A stretch of DNA of 49,290 nt, taken from assembly GCF_009696065.1 (NCBI RefSeq), contig NZ_VUMS01000021.1:1-49290 (forward strand). Reading direction: 5' to 3'. Shown piece after piece: positions 28,045-36,353 of the stretch. How positions within the stretch are numbered: the first letter of the stretch is position 1; every line of letters begins with the position of its first letter. A model generated the notes under the pieces. The model saw only the letters and a list, made by a program, of their open reading frames with translations, did not search any database and had not been told where the DNA came from. The DNA is from Oliverpabstia intestinalis (GTDB lineage: Bacteria; Bacillota; Clostridia; Lachnospirales; Lachnospiraceae). Made by a program: the position numbers and the translations under genes.

Positions 28045-28692
28045 TTATTTCTCCTGACTGCCCCGTACCTCTTTTACCAGTGCCACCGCATCCGCTGTCA
28101 TCTGGCGGATCGCATCAAACTGCCCGCTCTGGATCAGGTCTTTTTTCACCATCCAGCTGCCGCCACAGGCAAGGATCACATCGCTTTCCAGATAAGAACG
28201 GACATTTTTCAGATTGATACCACCGGTCGGCATAAATTTCATTCCCACATACGGAGCCGCCAGTGCTTTGATTGCTGCCAGTCCCCCGGATGTTTCTGCG
28301 GGAAAGAATTTGACAACTTCCAGTCCCCGTTTTACTGCCTGCGCCAGCTCCGATGCCGTCACACAGCCCGGAAATACCGGAATCTCTTTCTCGATACAGT
28401 AATCCACGATCTCCGGATCAAAACCCGGACTCACAATGAATCTTGCTCCTGCTTCGATTGCTTCATCCACCTGCCGTGTTGTCAGAACAGTTCCTGCTCC
28501 CACGAACATCTCCGGATATTCCTCCAGCATGATGCGGATGGATTCCTTCGCTGCCGCTGTCCGGAATGTCACCTCCGCACAAGGAAGCCCTCCTTCGCAG
28601 AGTGCCTTCGCCAGCGCTCCTGCATCCTTCTCATCTTCCAGTACCACAACCGGTACAATTCCCATTTCTTTTATTTTTTCTGCTGCTGTCAT
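28045..28692 (-). CDS. eda: KDPG/KHG aldolase
   Basis: A 215-residue class I aldolase that splits 2-keto-3-deoxy-6-phosphogluconate into pyruvate and glyceraldehyde 3-phosphate. The TIM-barrel motifs are GLPCAEVTFRT (catalytic Glu), FVGAGTVLT, FIVSPGFDPEIVDYC, and VVKFFPAE with the Schiff-base lysine. It is the first gene of the eda-kdgK-AEC transporter run on minus; two bases separate it from kdgK. Upstream is the divergent mgtE regulatory region. Confidence 0.95.
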   Translation of the reverse strand: MTAAEKIKEMGIVPVVVLEDEKDAGALAKALCEGGLPCAEVTFRTAAAKESIRIMLEEYPEMFVGAGTVLTTRQVDEAIEAGARFIVSPGFDPEIVDYCIEKEIPVFPGCVTASELAQAVKRGLEVVKFFPAETSGGLAAIKALAAPYVGMKFMPTGGINLKNVRSYLESDVILACGGSWMVKKDLIQSGQFDAIRQMTADAVALVKEVRGSQEK

Positions 28693-28812
28693 CTGTCTTC
28701 TCCTTCCCCTGTACCCGTTTGGTCAGTGACTCTTTTCTTCCCCTTTGTACCGGGCACATCGCTGCTATCATTATATCGACTTTGACAGGTGTTTTCAATT
28801 GTAAAAAAGCGA

Positions 28813-28841
28813 TTGACATTACTTTCTGTTTGCTATATGAT
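28813..28841 (+). promoter_or_regulatory. mgtE promoter
   Basis: Perfect -35 TTGACA (28813-28818), 17 bp spacer, -10 TATGAT (28836-28841). Transcription would begin near 28848, just before the M-box. Confidence 0.85.
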
Positions 28842-28859
28842 AGTCACGACAAATAAAGA

Positions 28860-29030
28860 TATTTCGGTAGGTGAGGTTACCACAGGGATTTGGATTTTCC
28901 TGAGATTGCTGCCGCAAGGCTGTGGAGACACAACGCGCTGGTCAGCAGGTCATGTCGTGAAGGCATAACCTAATGCAATTGATATATGCCCTGTGATACT
29001 AAAGCTTGAACGATGGTCAGGATTTTTTTC
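28860..29030 (+). ncRNA. M-box (ykoK) magnesium riboswitch
   Basis: The leader carries the conserved blocks of the M-box in order: TAGGTGAGG near 28868, TTGCTGCCGC near 28906, GGTCAGCAGG near 28940, TAATGCA at 28971, ATGCCCTGTGATACTAAAGC at about 28985-29004 and GAACGATGG, followed by a seven-T run at 29023. These match the Bacillus mgtE leader in order and wording. M-boxes stop expression of magnesium transporter genes when Mg2+ is abundant. The next plus-strand gene is mgtE, which fits, although about 290 bases separate them. Confidence 0.9.
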
Positions 29031-29076
29031 GTGATGTATTTTGCAGATTCTTTCATTGCTCAGGCTTTGAAGGAAT

Positions 29077-29220
29077 TTTTTAATTTACAGAAAATTGCTT
29101 TTCTGTAAATTAAAAACGCTCCGCGGGGATACGCACTGCGACGTATAAAGTAGATGTCGCAAGTGACCGCCGCAGGCGCGAGAATGTGCCAAGACACATT
29201 CTTTGTTCTTTACATAAATA
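29077..29220. repeat. palindrome and dispersed repeat between M-box and mgtE
   Basis: An 18-bp AT-rich perfect stem (29077-29094 with 29099-29116, four-base loop) is followed by a GC-richer block from about 29117 and a small hairpin GAATGTG/CACATTC at 29182-29201. The block GCGAGAATGTGC recurs on the minus strand near 19806-19820. A spurious minus-strand reading frame crosses it. It looks like an inserted intergenic repeat. Confidence 0.5.
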
Positions 29221-29317
29221 CAAAAAATGAAAGGTGGTGAGGACATGGACTCTGATGCCAGTTATTACGCGAAAGGCAACGATCATATACCAATAATTAC
29301 ATATCGGAGGTACGTTT

Positions 29318-30652
29318 ATGATGAACAAAGATATTTTTGTAAAACTGCTCCAGGAACGCCGCTACAAATCCGTAAAAGACGTTCTGGACGTAATGAACGC
29401 AGTAGACATTGCCTCACTGCTTGGAGAATTTGATGATAAGGAACTGGCTCTTGCTTTCCGTCTGATTCCCAAAGAAAAGGCGGCAGACGTATTTGCCAAC
29501 ATGGAGAGTTCCCTGCAGTCTGTCCTGGTAGAAGCCTTGTCAGAAAAAGAACTGAAGGAAATCCTGAACGATCTGTACATGGATGATACCGTGGATCTGT
29601 TAGAAGAACTTCCCGCCAATCTGGTTACCCGGATCCTCGATGCCAGCGGCCCGAAGGAACGGGAAACCATCAACAAACTGTTAAATTATCCGGAAGACAG
29701 CGCCGGAAGTATCATGACAACCGAATACGTAGATCTGAAACCGTATCTGACAGTAGGACAGGCACTCGCACATATCAAGAAAACCGGTATTCACAAAGAA
29801 ACCATCTATACCTGCTATGTGATCCAGCAGCGGAAACTGCTCGGTATCGTGTCAGCAAAAGATCTGATGACAACCGATGATAATGTGCTGATTGAAGATA
29901 TCATGGAGACGGAGATCATCTCTGTCTCTACACTGACAGACAAAGAGGATGTGGCTCACCAGCTTCGCAAATACGACCTGCTGGCACTTCCGGTTCTTGA
30001 CACCGATGGTCTGCTTGTCGGTATCGTAACATTCGATGATGCCATGGATGTCATGGTCGAAGAGGCCACCGAAGATATCACCAAGATGGCGGCCGTATCT
30101 CCCAGTGAAAAAACTTACTTTGAAGTATCCGCCTGGGAACACGCAAAACGCAGAATCCCATGGCTTCTGGTGCTGATGTTTTCTTCTATTATCACCGGAA
30201 CCATCATCACCCGTTATGAAGACGCTTTCGCTGCGATCCCGCTTCTTGTATCCTTCATCCCCATGCTGATGGACACCGGCGGAAACTGCGGTTCTCAGAG
30301 TTCCACACTGATCATTCGCGGAATCGCCCTGAACCAGGTAACCTTCCATGACTTTTTCCGTGTCATCTGGAAAGAATTCCGTGTTTCCCTGATCGTAGGT
30401 GTCGTTCTGGCTGTCTCCAACGGACTTCGGATCTATCTGACCTATCAACGGGCAGGTATGGCAGTCGTCATCGCCCTGTCCCTGGTCGCAACCGTTATTT
30501 CCGCAAAACTACTCGGCTGCATCCTCCCGATGTGCGCAAAAAAAATCGGCCTGGATCCGGCACTTATGGCCTCTCCGCTGATCACTACCATAGTCGATGC
30601 AAGCTCCATTATAATTTACTTCTTTATCGCAACCAAAGTATTTCATCTGTAG
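29318..30652 (+). CDS. mgtE: magnesium transporter MgtE
   Basis: A 444-residue Mg2+ channel/transporter. The N-terminal helical MgtE_N domain (about 1-125, with LLGEFDDKELALAFRLIP) is followed by a CBS pair (about 135-255, SAGSIMTTEYVDL and LLALPVLDTDGLLVGIVTFDDAMDV) and a C-terminal membrane domain of five helices (about 285-444) with the pore signature LMDTGGNCGSQSSTLIIRG. GGAGG lies seven bases before the ATG. The M-box upstream gives Mg2+-dependent control. It is one of only four plus-strand genes here. Confidence 0.97.
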   Translation: MMNKDIFVKLLQERRYKSVKDVLDVMNAVDIASLLGEFDDKELALAFRLIPKEKAADVFANMESSLQSVLVEALSEKELKEILNDLYMDDTVDLLEELPANLVTRILDASGPKERETINKLLNYPEDSAGSIMTTEYVDLKPYLTVGQALAHIKKTGIHKETIYTCYVIQQRKLLGIVSAKDLMTTDDNVLIEDIMETEIISVSTLTDKEDVAHQLRKYDLLALPVLDTDGLLVGIVTFDDAMDVMVEEATEDITKMAAVSPSEKTYFEVSAWEHAKRRIPWLLVLMFSSIITGTIITRYEDAFAAIPLLVSFIPMLMDTGGNCGSQSSTLIIRGIALNQVTFHDFFRVIWKEFRVSLIVGVVLAVSNGLRIYLTYQRAGMAVVIALSLVATVISAKLLGCILPMCAKKIGLDPALMASPLITTIVDASSIIIYFFIATKVFHL

Positions 30653-30699
30653 AAAGCAGAAAGCATTACAAAAACCGTTACTTTTTTCTTAAATTTTTA

Positions 30700-30728
30700 T
30701 TGTTTTTGTGTGTACATACTTATATAAT
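30700..30728 (+). promoter_or_regulatory. promoter of the HPt gene
   Basis: -35 TTGTTT (30700-30705), 17 bp spacer and perfect -10 TATAAT (30723-30728). The long leader (about 235 bases) contains the repeat at 30780-30893. Confidence 0.6.
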
Positions 30729-30779
30729 AAAATTAATTATAACATTTTTTCGTATAACAGACAGTTGTTTGCTCCTGTT

Positions 30780-30893
30780 CGATACACTAGAGCGTGTTTG
30801 AAAAAGGCTTTTCGTGAGCTGCGAGTCCCAGTTTGTGGGAGATTTTATCCGAATGAGGGCGGCGTAGCGGGCTACGCTGAGGCTTTTTTAACT
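30780..30893 (+). repeat. MITE-like repeat with GAGCGTGTTTGAAAAA end
   Basis: The element starts with a block around ACTAGAGCGTGTTTGAAAAA whose inverted copy occurs at 41779-41804 (24 of 26 bases). It contains a GCGTAGC-GG-GCTACGC hairpin near 30871-30886 and ends in GAGGCTTTTTT. The right end does not match the left end well, so it may be decayed. No coding content is evident. Confidence 0.5.
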
Positions 30894-30972
30894 GTGCAAT
30901 CGGATTCACAGACAAATGAATGCTACAGTTATTTCGAAAACGATGTACCAGATGCAGAAAGGAATTGCAAGT

Positions 30973-31323
30973 ATGAATATCAATGAATGTTATCAGGCTA
31001 TGGGCGCGGATTACGAAGAAGTCTTCGGACGTCTCCGCAATGAAAAACTGATCGCCAAATTCGTCCTGAAATTTCCTGACGATCCCAGTTTTTCCCAGCT
31101 GAAAAACAGCCTTGCAGAAAAAAATACAAAAGAAGCGTTCCGTGCCGCCCACACTTTAAAAGGTGTCGCACAAAACCTGGGATTCACCCCACTCTATGAA
31201 ACCGCAGCCGCCATCACCGAAGTCCTCCGCACAGGCAACCTGCCAGACGGTGAAAGTATGATGAATGCGGTTACGAAAGAATATGAGAGAACGATTGCTG
31301 CGATTGTGCAGTTGGATGCGTAA
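30973..31323 (+). CDS. stand-alone HPt (histidine phosphotransfer) domain protein
   Basis: A 116-residue protein that is essentially one four-helix HPt domain. The phospho-histidine is in AFRAAHTLKGVAQNLGF near residue 59 (counting from the ATG at 30973), followed by a LYETAAAITEVLR helix. The start follows AAAGGA with nine-base spacing; the frame runs further upstream into leader and repeat sequence and is trimmed. Such proteins relay phosphate between hybrid kinases and response regulators. No kinase is adjacent, and the nearest hybrid kinase (14814-17291) already has its own HPt domain, so the partner is unknown. Confidence 0.85.
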   Translation: MNINECYQAMGADYEEVFGRLRNEKLIAKFVLKFPDDPSFSQLKNSLAEKNTKEAFRAAHTLKGVAQNLGFTPLYETAAAITEVLRTGNLPDGESMMNAVTKEYERTIAAIVQLDA

Positions 31324-31362
31324 ATAAAAATGCTCCTGATAATTAATCAGGAGCATTTTTAT
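31324..31362. terminator. bidirectional terminator between HPt gene and bioY
   Basis: A perfect 15-bp stem (31326-31340 with 31346-31360) begins directly after the HPt stop codon. There are T-runs in both directions, so it can end the HPt transcript on plus and the bioB-bioY transcript on minus. Confidence 0.88.
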
Positions 31363-31422
31363 TTACGCGAGCAACGAGTCAAAGTCTGTACTTGCGCGAG
31401 ACCTTGGCATCTGCTGCAATTA
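31362..31422 (+). repeat. dispersed intergenic repeat, family A copy 1
   Basis: A ~60-base block (starting ATTTACGCGAGCAACGAGTC) running from the terminator to the bioY stop codon. Related copies occur on the minus strand at 45999-46063 and 40288-40336, with a short piece at 19825-19846. It probably belongs to a multi-copy extragenic element. Confidence 0.5.
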
Positions 31423-31965
31423 CCGTATTCTTTTCTTTATCATCGGTCCGATGATCATTGCAATGATCATTTTTACCAGGTCTGCAGGGATGAATGGGAT
31501 TACACAGACTGCGAGAGCTGCCTGGAAGGTGTAACCTGCAACTATACAGAACCATACGGTTCCGAAAAGGTAACATACGATGGTTCCGACGATCATACCG
31601 ATAAGCTGGATCCATGGTTTGCGGCAGTTGTCGATGAACAGTCCGGCAATGACTGCCATTACGATAAATCCGATGATATATCCACCTGTGGGCCCTGCCA
31701 ATTTCGCCGGACCACCAGTGAAACCGGAGAATACCGGAAGCCCAACAAGACCGATCAAAAGATAGATCAGATAACTGATGGTTCCTTTTTTCCATCCGAG
31801 AAGATACAGGGACAGATAAATCGCCAGATTGGTGAATGAAATCGGAACCGGCCCGATTGGAATGGACATCGGAGCAAGAATACAGGTGACTGCTGTCATC
31901 AGAGCTGTTATGGTTATTTCATAGGTTTTACTGCGGGATATCGTACTGCTTTGTGTCTGATCCAT
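31420..31965 (-). CDS. bioY: biotin transporter substrate-binding protein BioY
   Basis: S-component of an ECF-type vitamin importer that binds biotin in the membrane. The 181-residue protein has six hydrophobic segments, the early ALMTAVTCILAPMSIPIGPVPISF motif reduced here to its IPIGPVPISF core, and FTGGPAKLAGPTGGYIIGF, typical of BioY. The ATG at 31965 is supported by AAGGAG upstream; an earlier ATG in frame at 31995 has none. It lies 30 bases after bioB and shares its BirA-type operator. No EcfA/EcfT genes are nearby, so it would use a shared energising module. Confidence 0.93.
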   Translation of the reverse strand: MDQTQSSTISRSKTYEITITALMTAVTCILAPMSIPIGPVPISFTNLAIYLSLYLLGWKKGTISYLIYLLIGLVGLPVFSGFTGGPAKLAGPTGGYIIGFIVMAVIAGLFIDNCRKPWIQLIGMIVGTIVCYLFGTVWFCIVAGYTFQAALAVCVIPFIPADLVKMIIAMIIGPMIKKRIR

Positions 31966-31995
31966 GTTAATACTTCTCCTTCTAAAGTTTGTCAA

Positions 31996-32967
31996 TTATG
32001 CTGATTCAATCTCATAAGTAAATCCGGCATCCGTAATCGTTTTCAGAGTATCTTCGATCCCCTGACCATCTTCTGTCAGATAACCTGAAGCAAAGATAGA
32101 ATCCACTACGCTAAGCAGTTTCTTTTCTTCCCCTTTAAAATATACTTCTCTTCCGGCGGCGCAGCGGATATCTGCTTTTGGCACAAGAAGTCTTGCAAGG
32201 CAGAGAACTTTCATGCAGTATTCGGTTGTCAGCATGGAGATATCGGCATCTCCGAGCGGAGTTCCTTTGATCGGCAGGAGGAAATTAATCGGCAGTGCCT
32301 CCGGCTGAATCTCACGCAGTTCAAGGAGCATGTCAACTACATCTTCTTTACTTTCACCCATACCGATGATCCCGCCACTGCAGATTTCAAAACCAATTCC
32401 CTGAAGCATGCGGATATTCTGTACACGCTGCTCGAAAGTATGTGTACTGCAGATATTATGATAATAAGAACGACTGCTGTTCAGATTATGATTGATCCGG
32501 TCCAAACCGGCTTCCCTGAGCATTCTGGCCTGTTTTTCTGTCAGAAAACCGATGGAGCAGCAAAGATGCGTTCCTTGTTCTTTCATCTTCCGGATCCGGC
32601 GGGCAAGTTCTTCAATCTCTTTATCCGTAAATTTCATACCACTCAGACCGATACAATGTCTGGATAAATGATACTCATTTACGAAATCATTATCCTGATA
32701 CAGCTTATCTTCATCTACCCATTTGTACTTATCAATATCTGCGGTAGAACGACATGACTGTGCACAGTAAGCACAATCTTGAGAACAGTTGCCGCTGCGG
32801 GCATTGGTAAGAATATGAATACTTACACGATTCCCCTTATATCGATATCGTAAACTCTTCGCGCGATCGATCAGCACATCCAGTTCTTCATCCGGCGTGT
32901 TCAATATAGCGATCGCATCCTCCCTGGAAAGAACAGGTGCCTCTTTTTCATAAAATTCGGAATTCAT
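31996..32967 (-). CDS. bioB: biotin synthase
   Basis: Radical SAM enzyme that inserts sulfur into dethiobiotin. The 323-residue protein has the [4Fe-4S] motif Cys-x3-Cys-x2-Cys in GNCSQDCAYCAQS near residue 60, then NLNSSRSYYHNICSTHTFEQR and CSGGIIGMGESKEDVVD. The second cluster ligands, including the Arg in ADIRCAAGREVYF, are present. ATG 32967 follows AAAGGA; an ATG five codons earlier lacks a site. With bioY it forms a two-gene biotin salvage unit. No bioA, bioD or bioF is in the window, so dethiobiotin probably comes from elsewhere. Confidence 0.96.
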   Translation of the reverse strand: MNSEFYEKEAPVLSREDAIAILNTPDEELDVLIDRAKSLRYRYKGNRVSIHILTNARSGNCSQDCAYCAQSCRSTADIDKYKWVDEDKLYQDNDFVNEYHLSRHCIGLSGMKFTDKEIEELARRIRKMKEQGTHLCCSIGFLTEKQARMLREAGLDRINHNLNSSRSYYHNICSTHTFEQRVQNIRMLQGIGFEICSGGIIGMGESKEDVVDMLLELREIQPEALPINFLLPIKGTPLGDADISMLTTEYCMKVLCLARLLVPKADIRCAAGREVYFKGEEKKLLSVVDSIFASGYLTEDGQGIEDTLKTITDAGFTYEIESA

Positions 32968-33031
32968 AACATATCCTTTCATTTGTCACGGGCAAAATGC
33001 CCTTTCATTTTTCGTACGGATATCACTTTAA

Positions 33032-33077
33032 CACATAAAAGTATTAATTGTCAACTTATTTTAATTTTAAGTTTACA
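33032..33077 (-). promoter_or_regulatory. BirA-type biotin operator overlapping bioB promoter
   Basis: On the minus strand TGTAAACTT (33069-33077) and AAGTTGACA (33049-33057) form an inverted repeat (8 of 9) with an 11-base AT spacer, matching the Firmicutes BirA operator pattern. The TTGACA of the second half-site (33049-33054) doubles as a -35 box, with a weak TTAAAG -10 17 bp further. Repression by biotin-loaded BirA is therefore expected. Confidence 0.75.
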
Positions 33078-33186
33078 TTTCACATGTGTAAATTCAAATA
33101 TCGAATATTCTTCCCCCTCTGGTGTATCCCTATGTCTCAATTGGATGTGTAGGATTATGTATGTTGTAGTGTCTTGAAACCCGGAC

Positions 33187-33368
33187 GTGGAAGGAGCAGG
33201 TTCTGGGGTGGGGCAACATGGGCAGGGGAACTTTAAGCTAGCCGCTAACTTCGGCTATATTCACGATGCCCAGCTGACCATCGTGAAATCCTGCATAAGC
33301 GTCGGATCTTAAAGCTTCCCCTAACCGCCCATAAAATGTTGCCCCACCCCAGAACCTGCTCCTTCCAC
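33187..33368. repeat. giant palindrome 1 (33-bp perfect arms)
   Basis: The arms 33187-33219 and 33336-33368 are perfect inverted repeats of 33 bp. The interior is also self-complementary: AGGGGAA-CTTTAAG pairs with CTTAAAGCTTCCCCT, and TTCACGAT/ATCGTGAA closes an apex with CAGCTG near 33271-33276. The whole 182 bp can fold into one long imperfect hairpin or cruciform. No T-run follows either arm. It contains no gene. Candidates are a MITE or a structured RNA. Confidence 0.85.
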
Positions 33369-33489
33369 TGTTAAATTTCTATTCGACATAAGTAAACTGA
33401 AATGACTCAACAACCTCAATCGAAAAAAGCCGGCATCAACACCGTAAAGGAAACACTCACATCAAGACCCTCTCGTCCACCAATCCACA

Positions 33490-33674
33490 GAAATGGAGCG
33501 CCTGCCCGTAAGCTGCAGACAGCCTTTTGCTGGTGCCCTTAGCAAAGATGAGATCCATCGTTTACGGAATCTTAGGCTCGGGCGCTCTCGCGAGAGTCTT
33601 AGATGCAATTAACGATTAGCTCAGATTTGCGTTACCAGCGGTTGTCTGCAGCTTACGGGCAGGCGCTCCATTTC
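33490..33674. repeat. giant palindrome 2 (32-bp perfect arms)
   Basis: The arms 33490-33521 and 33643-33674 are perfect inverted repeats of 32 bp, and the interior continues the symmetry with gaps (GCTGGT/ACCAGC, GCAAA near ATCGTT on each side) to an apex palindrome CTCTCGCGAGAG at 33586-33597. The arm sequence differs from palindrome 1, but size and architecture are the same. It lies 30 bases after the trpA stop. There is no T-run, so it is not a simple terminator. Confidence 0.85.
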
Positions 33675-33704
33675 GTCCGGCGTAAAAGAAAACTACAAGA
33701 AAAC

Positions 33705-34484
33705 CTAAGCCTCCCTGACAGCATCCTTCATAGCCTTCACATACTCCTTCACATAAGGAACACACTCCACCCCATACTGTCCGCAAAGCTTCACGATCGC
33801 CGATCCGACGATCACACCATCCGACTGCCCGGCCATCTTTTTCGCCTGCTCCGGATTCGAAATACCAAAACCAACGGCACAGGGAATATCCTTCGCCTTC
33901 TTCACCAGTTCCACCATCGCTCCGATATCCGTTGTAATCTGAGACCGCATACCCGTAACCCCCAGAGAAGAAACACAGTACACAAACCCCTGAGCTTCTT
34001 TGGCGATCATGGAGATCCGCTCATGAGAAGTCGGTGCAATCAGAGAAATCAGATCCAGCCCGTACTCCTTGCAGACTCCGTCAAACTCCTCTTTCTCTTC
34101 AAACGGTACATCCGGTAAGATCAGTCCGTCCATGCCAACTTCTGCTGCCTTTTTCACAAAACGCTCTGTTCCATAAGAAAACACTACATTTGCATATGTC
34201 ATAAACACCATCGGAATACTCGAATTCTTCCGGATCTTCTCAACCATATCAAAAACCTTGTCCGTCGTAACGCCACCGGACAGTGCACGGATATTTGCCG
34301 CCTGAATCACCGGACCCTCTGCGGTCGGGTCAGAAAACGGGATTCCCAGTTCGATCAGATCTGCCCCTGCTTCCTCCATGGCATATACAAGCTGCTCTGT
34401 CACCTCCAGTGACGGATCCCCGCAGGTAATAAACGGAATAAATGCTTTCCCTTTTGTAAAACTCTCTGTAATTCTCTTATTCAT
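33705..34484 (-). CDS. trpA: tryptophan synthase alpha subunit
   Basis: Cleaves indole-3-glycerol phosphate to indole and glyceraldehyde 3-phosphate. The 259-residue TIM barrel has [13 protein letters not shown], the catalytic Glu in [19 protein letters not shown], the catalytic Asp in [11 protein letters not shown], and [10 protein letters not shown]. The ATG at 34484 overlaps the trpB stop by eight bases, so the stoichiometric pair is translationally coupled; the extra upstream frame lies in trpB. It is the last gene of the trp operon. Confidence 0.97.
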   Translation of the reverse strand: MNKRITESFTKGKAFIPFITCGDPSLEVTEQLVYAMEEAGADLIELGIPFSDPTAEGPVIQAANIRALSGGVTTDKVFDMVEKIRKNSSIPMVFMTYANVVFSYGTERFVKKAAEVGMDGLILPDVPFEEKEEFDGVCKEYGLDLISLIAPTSHERISMIAKEAQGFVYCVSSLGVTGMRSQITTDIGAMVELVKKAKDIPCAVGFGISNPEQAKKMAGQSDGVIVGSAIVKLCGQYGVECVPYVKEYVKAMKDAVREA

Positions 34485-35661
34485 AGATATCCTCCCCTCT
34501 GTAGCGGGCAATCGCTGCACAGTCTTTATCTCCCCTTCCGGAGATGGTAATTACTACAATCTGATCCTTTCCCATCGTCGGCACCAGCTTCTTCGCATAC
34601 GCAACTGCATGGGCACTCTCGATCGCCGGGATAATACCTTCAACCTTAGACAAATATTCAAAGGCATCTACTGCCTCATCATCCGTGACCGGCACATACT
34701 CCGCACGTCCGGTGTCATACAGATGGGCATGCTCCGGTCCCACACCCGGATAATCCAGTCCGGCTGAGATCGAATATACCGGTGCGATCTGACCATATTC
34801 ATCCTGGCAGAAATAAGATTTCATTCCATGGAAGATACCAAGCTTTCCGGTAGCGATCGTTGCTGCAGTTTCTGCCGTATTAATACCCCGTCCAGCTGCC
34901 TCACAGCCGATCAGACGTACACCTTCATCTTCGATAAAATTATAAAAGGTTCCGATCGCATTCGATCCGCCGCCGACACACGCCAGCACAGCGTCCGGAA
35001 GCCGTCCCTCTTTCTCCAGAATCTGCTCCTTGATCTCTTTGGAAATTACCGCCTGAAAATCTCTGACAATCGTCGGAAACGGATGCGGTCCCATCGCAGA
35101 ACCCAGCACATAATGCGTATCTGCGATCCGGTTTGTCCACTCTCTCATGGTCTCGGAAACTGCATCTTTTAACGTGGCAGTTCCGGAAGTAACCGCATGA
35201 ACTTTCGCTCCCAGAAGGCGCATCCGATACACGTTCAGCGCCTGACGCTCCATATCCTCTTTTCCCATAAATACTTCACATTCCATACCCATCATGGCAG
35301 CTGCAGTAGCTGTCGCCACCCCATGCTGACCGGCTCCTGTCTCTGCGATCACACGGGTTTTTCCCATTTTCTTTGCCAGCAGTACCTGCCCCAGCACGTT
35401 ATTAATCTTATGTGCACCGGTATGGTTCAGATCCTCTCTCTTCAGATACACTTTCGCTCCGCCGAGATCCTCTGTCATATGTGCCGCATAGTACAGACGG
35501 GATGGTCTTCCCGCATACTCATTCAGAAGTTCTGATAGTTCCCGGTTGAATTCCGGGTCATTTTTATAATGATTATAGGCTTCCTCCAGTTCCAGAACCG
35601 CGTTCATCAGCGTTTCCGGAATATACTGTCCGCCGTGTACTCCAAATCTACCTTTTGACAT
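34477..35661 (-). CDS. trpB: tryptophan synthase beta subunit
   Basis: PLP enzyme condensing indole with serine to make tryptophan; it channels indole from TrpA. The 394 residues match the common TrpB1 class. [16 protein letters not shown] opens the protein, the cofactor lysine is in [15 protein letters not shown] near residue 86, the carboxylate loop is [16 protein letters not shown], the phosphate-binding loop is [10 protein letters not shown] and the sodium/allosteric region is [12 protein letters not shown]. It overlaps trpF by 14 bases and trpA by eight. Confidence 0.98.
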   Translation of the reverse strand: MSKGRFGVHGGQYIPETLMNAVLELEEAYNHYKNDPEFNRELSELLNEYAGRPSRLYYAAHMTEDLGGAKVYLKREDLNHTGAHKINNVLGQVLLAKKMGKTRVIAETGAGQHGVATATAAAMMGMECEVFMGKEDMERQALNVYRMRLLGAKVHAVTSGTATLKDAVSETMREWTNRIADTHYVLGSAMGPHPFPTIVRDFQAVISKEIKEQILEKEGRLPDAVLACVGGGSNAIGTFYNFIEDEGVRLIGCEAAGRGINTAETAATIATGKLGIFHGMKSYFCQDEYGQIAPVYSISAGLDYPGVGPEHAHLYDTGRAEYVPVTDDEAVDAFEYLSKVEGIIPAIESAHAVAYAKKLVPTMGKDQIVVITISGRGDKDCAAIARYRGEDIYE

Positions 35662-36274
35662 CTTTTGTTTCCTCCATTCTCACGATTTCCACTGCCTGAC
35701 GGATCCGTCCGGCGTCTTTTCTTCCATCAATTTCCAGGCTGCTGCTCAGATCCACCGCCCATGGATGAAGCATCCCGATCGCTTCCCTCAGATTTTCCAC
35801 ATCGAGACCTCCGGCCAGAAAATACGGTCGTCCGACTTCACCCACCAGAGACCAGTCAAACACTTTTCCCGTTCCGCCGCTTCCCTGATCCAGTAAAATA
35901 TAATCCGCCACACTCTCCCGGGCCCGCTCCACATCTTCCTTCGACTTTATGGAAAATGCCTGAATCAGCGGTTTTTCTGTCAGTACCTTTAATTCCTGTA
36001 TATATTCCTGCGATTCCTGTCCGTGAAGCTGTGCTATCTGTATCGTTCCCTCCTCGAGAAGCTCTGCCACCAGCTCTTTCGGTGCATTGACAAATACACC
36101 TACCGGAACAATTTCCTCCCGCAGTCCCCGTACCAGTTCCCGTAATGTTGCCCGGTCGATACTCCGTCTGCTTTTGGGATATTCCACAATAAATCCACAG
36201 TAATCCGGCCTTGCCTCATTGACCGCCGCGATATCCTCCGGCCGCCGCAGACCGCATATTTTTATTCTGCTCAT
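35648..36274 (-). CDS. trpF: phosphoribosylanthranilate isomerase
   Basis: Converts phosphoribosylanthranilate to its carboxyphenylamino deoxyribulose phosphate isomer. The 208-residue TIM barrel starts [12 protein letters not shown], with the catalytic Cys in [18 protein letters not shown]-like IAQLHGQES, the catalytic Asp in [18 protein letters not shown] and [22 protein letters not shown] precedes the ATG. It is a separate gene, not fused to trpC, with a 79-base gap after trpC. Confidence 0.96.
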   Translation of the reverse strand: MSRIKICGLRRPEDIAAVNEARPDYCGFIVEYPKSRRSIDRATLRELVRGLREEIVPVGVFVNAPKELVAELLEEGTIQIAQLHGQESQEYIQELKVLTEKPLIQAFSIKSKEDVERARESVADYILLDQGSGGTGKVFDWSLVGEVGRPYFLAGGLDVENLREAIGMLHPWAVDLSSSLEIDGRKDAGRIRQAVEIVRMEETKDVKR

Positions 36275-36353
36275 GCTTAATCTCTCCTGCTGCTTTTTAC
36301 CCCGATATGCGTTATACAGGATTTCCCTTCCTTACCCGCATCCGCTCTCTCAT

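Noticed and set aside
29110-29328. A 72-codon minus-strand frame upstream of mgtE
   Set aside because: It runs through the intergenic repeat and the mgtE leader; the sequence is explained by the repeat and no ribosome site is visible.
33187-33674. Invertible promoter (inverton) as the main explanation of the two palindromes
   Set aside because: The interiors are themselves self-complementary and contain no convincing -35/-10 pair, and no recombinase is nearby. I keep it only as an alternative to test.
33490-33674. Palindrome 2 as the trp operon terminator
   Set aside because: It lies right after trpA, but no T-run follows the distal arm on minus, and the arms are far apart in sequence. It may still impede transcription.
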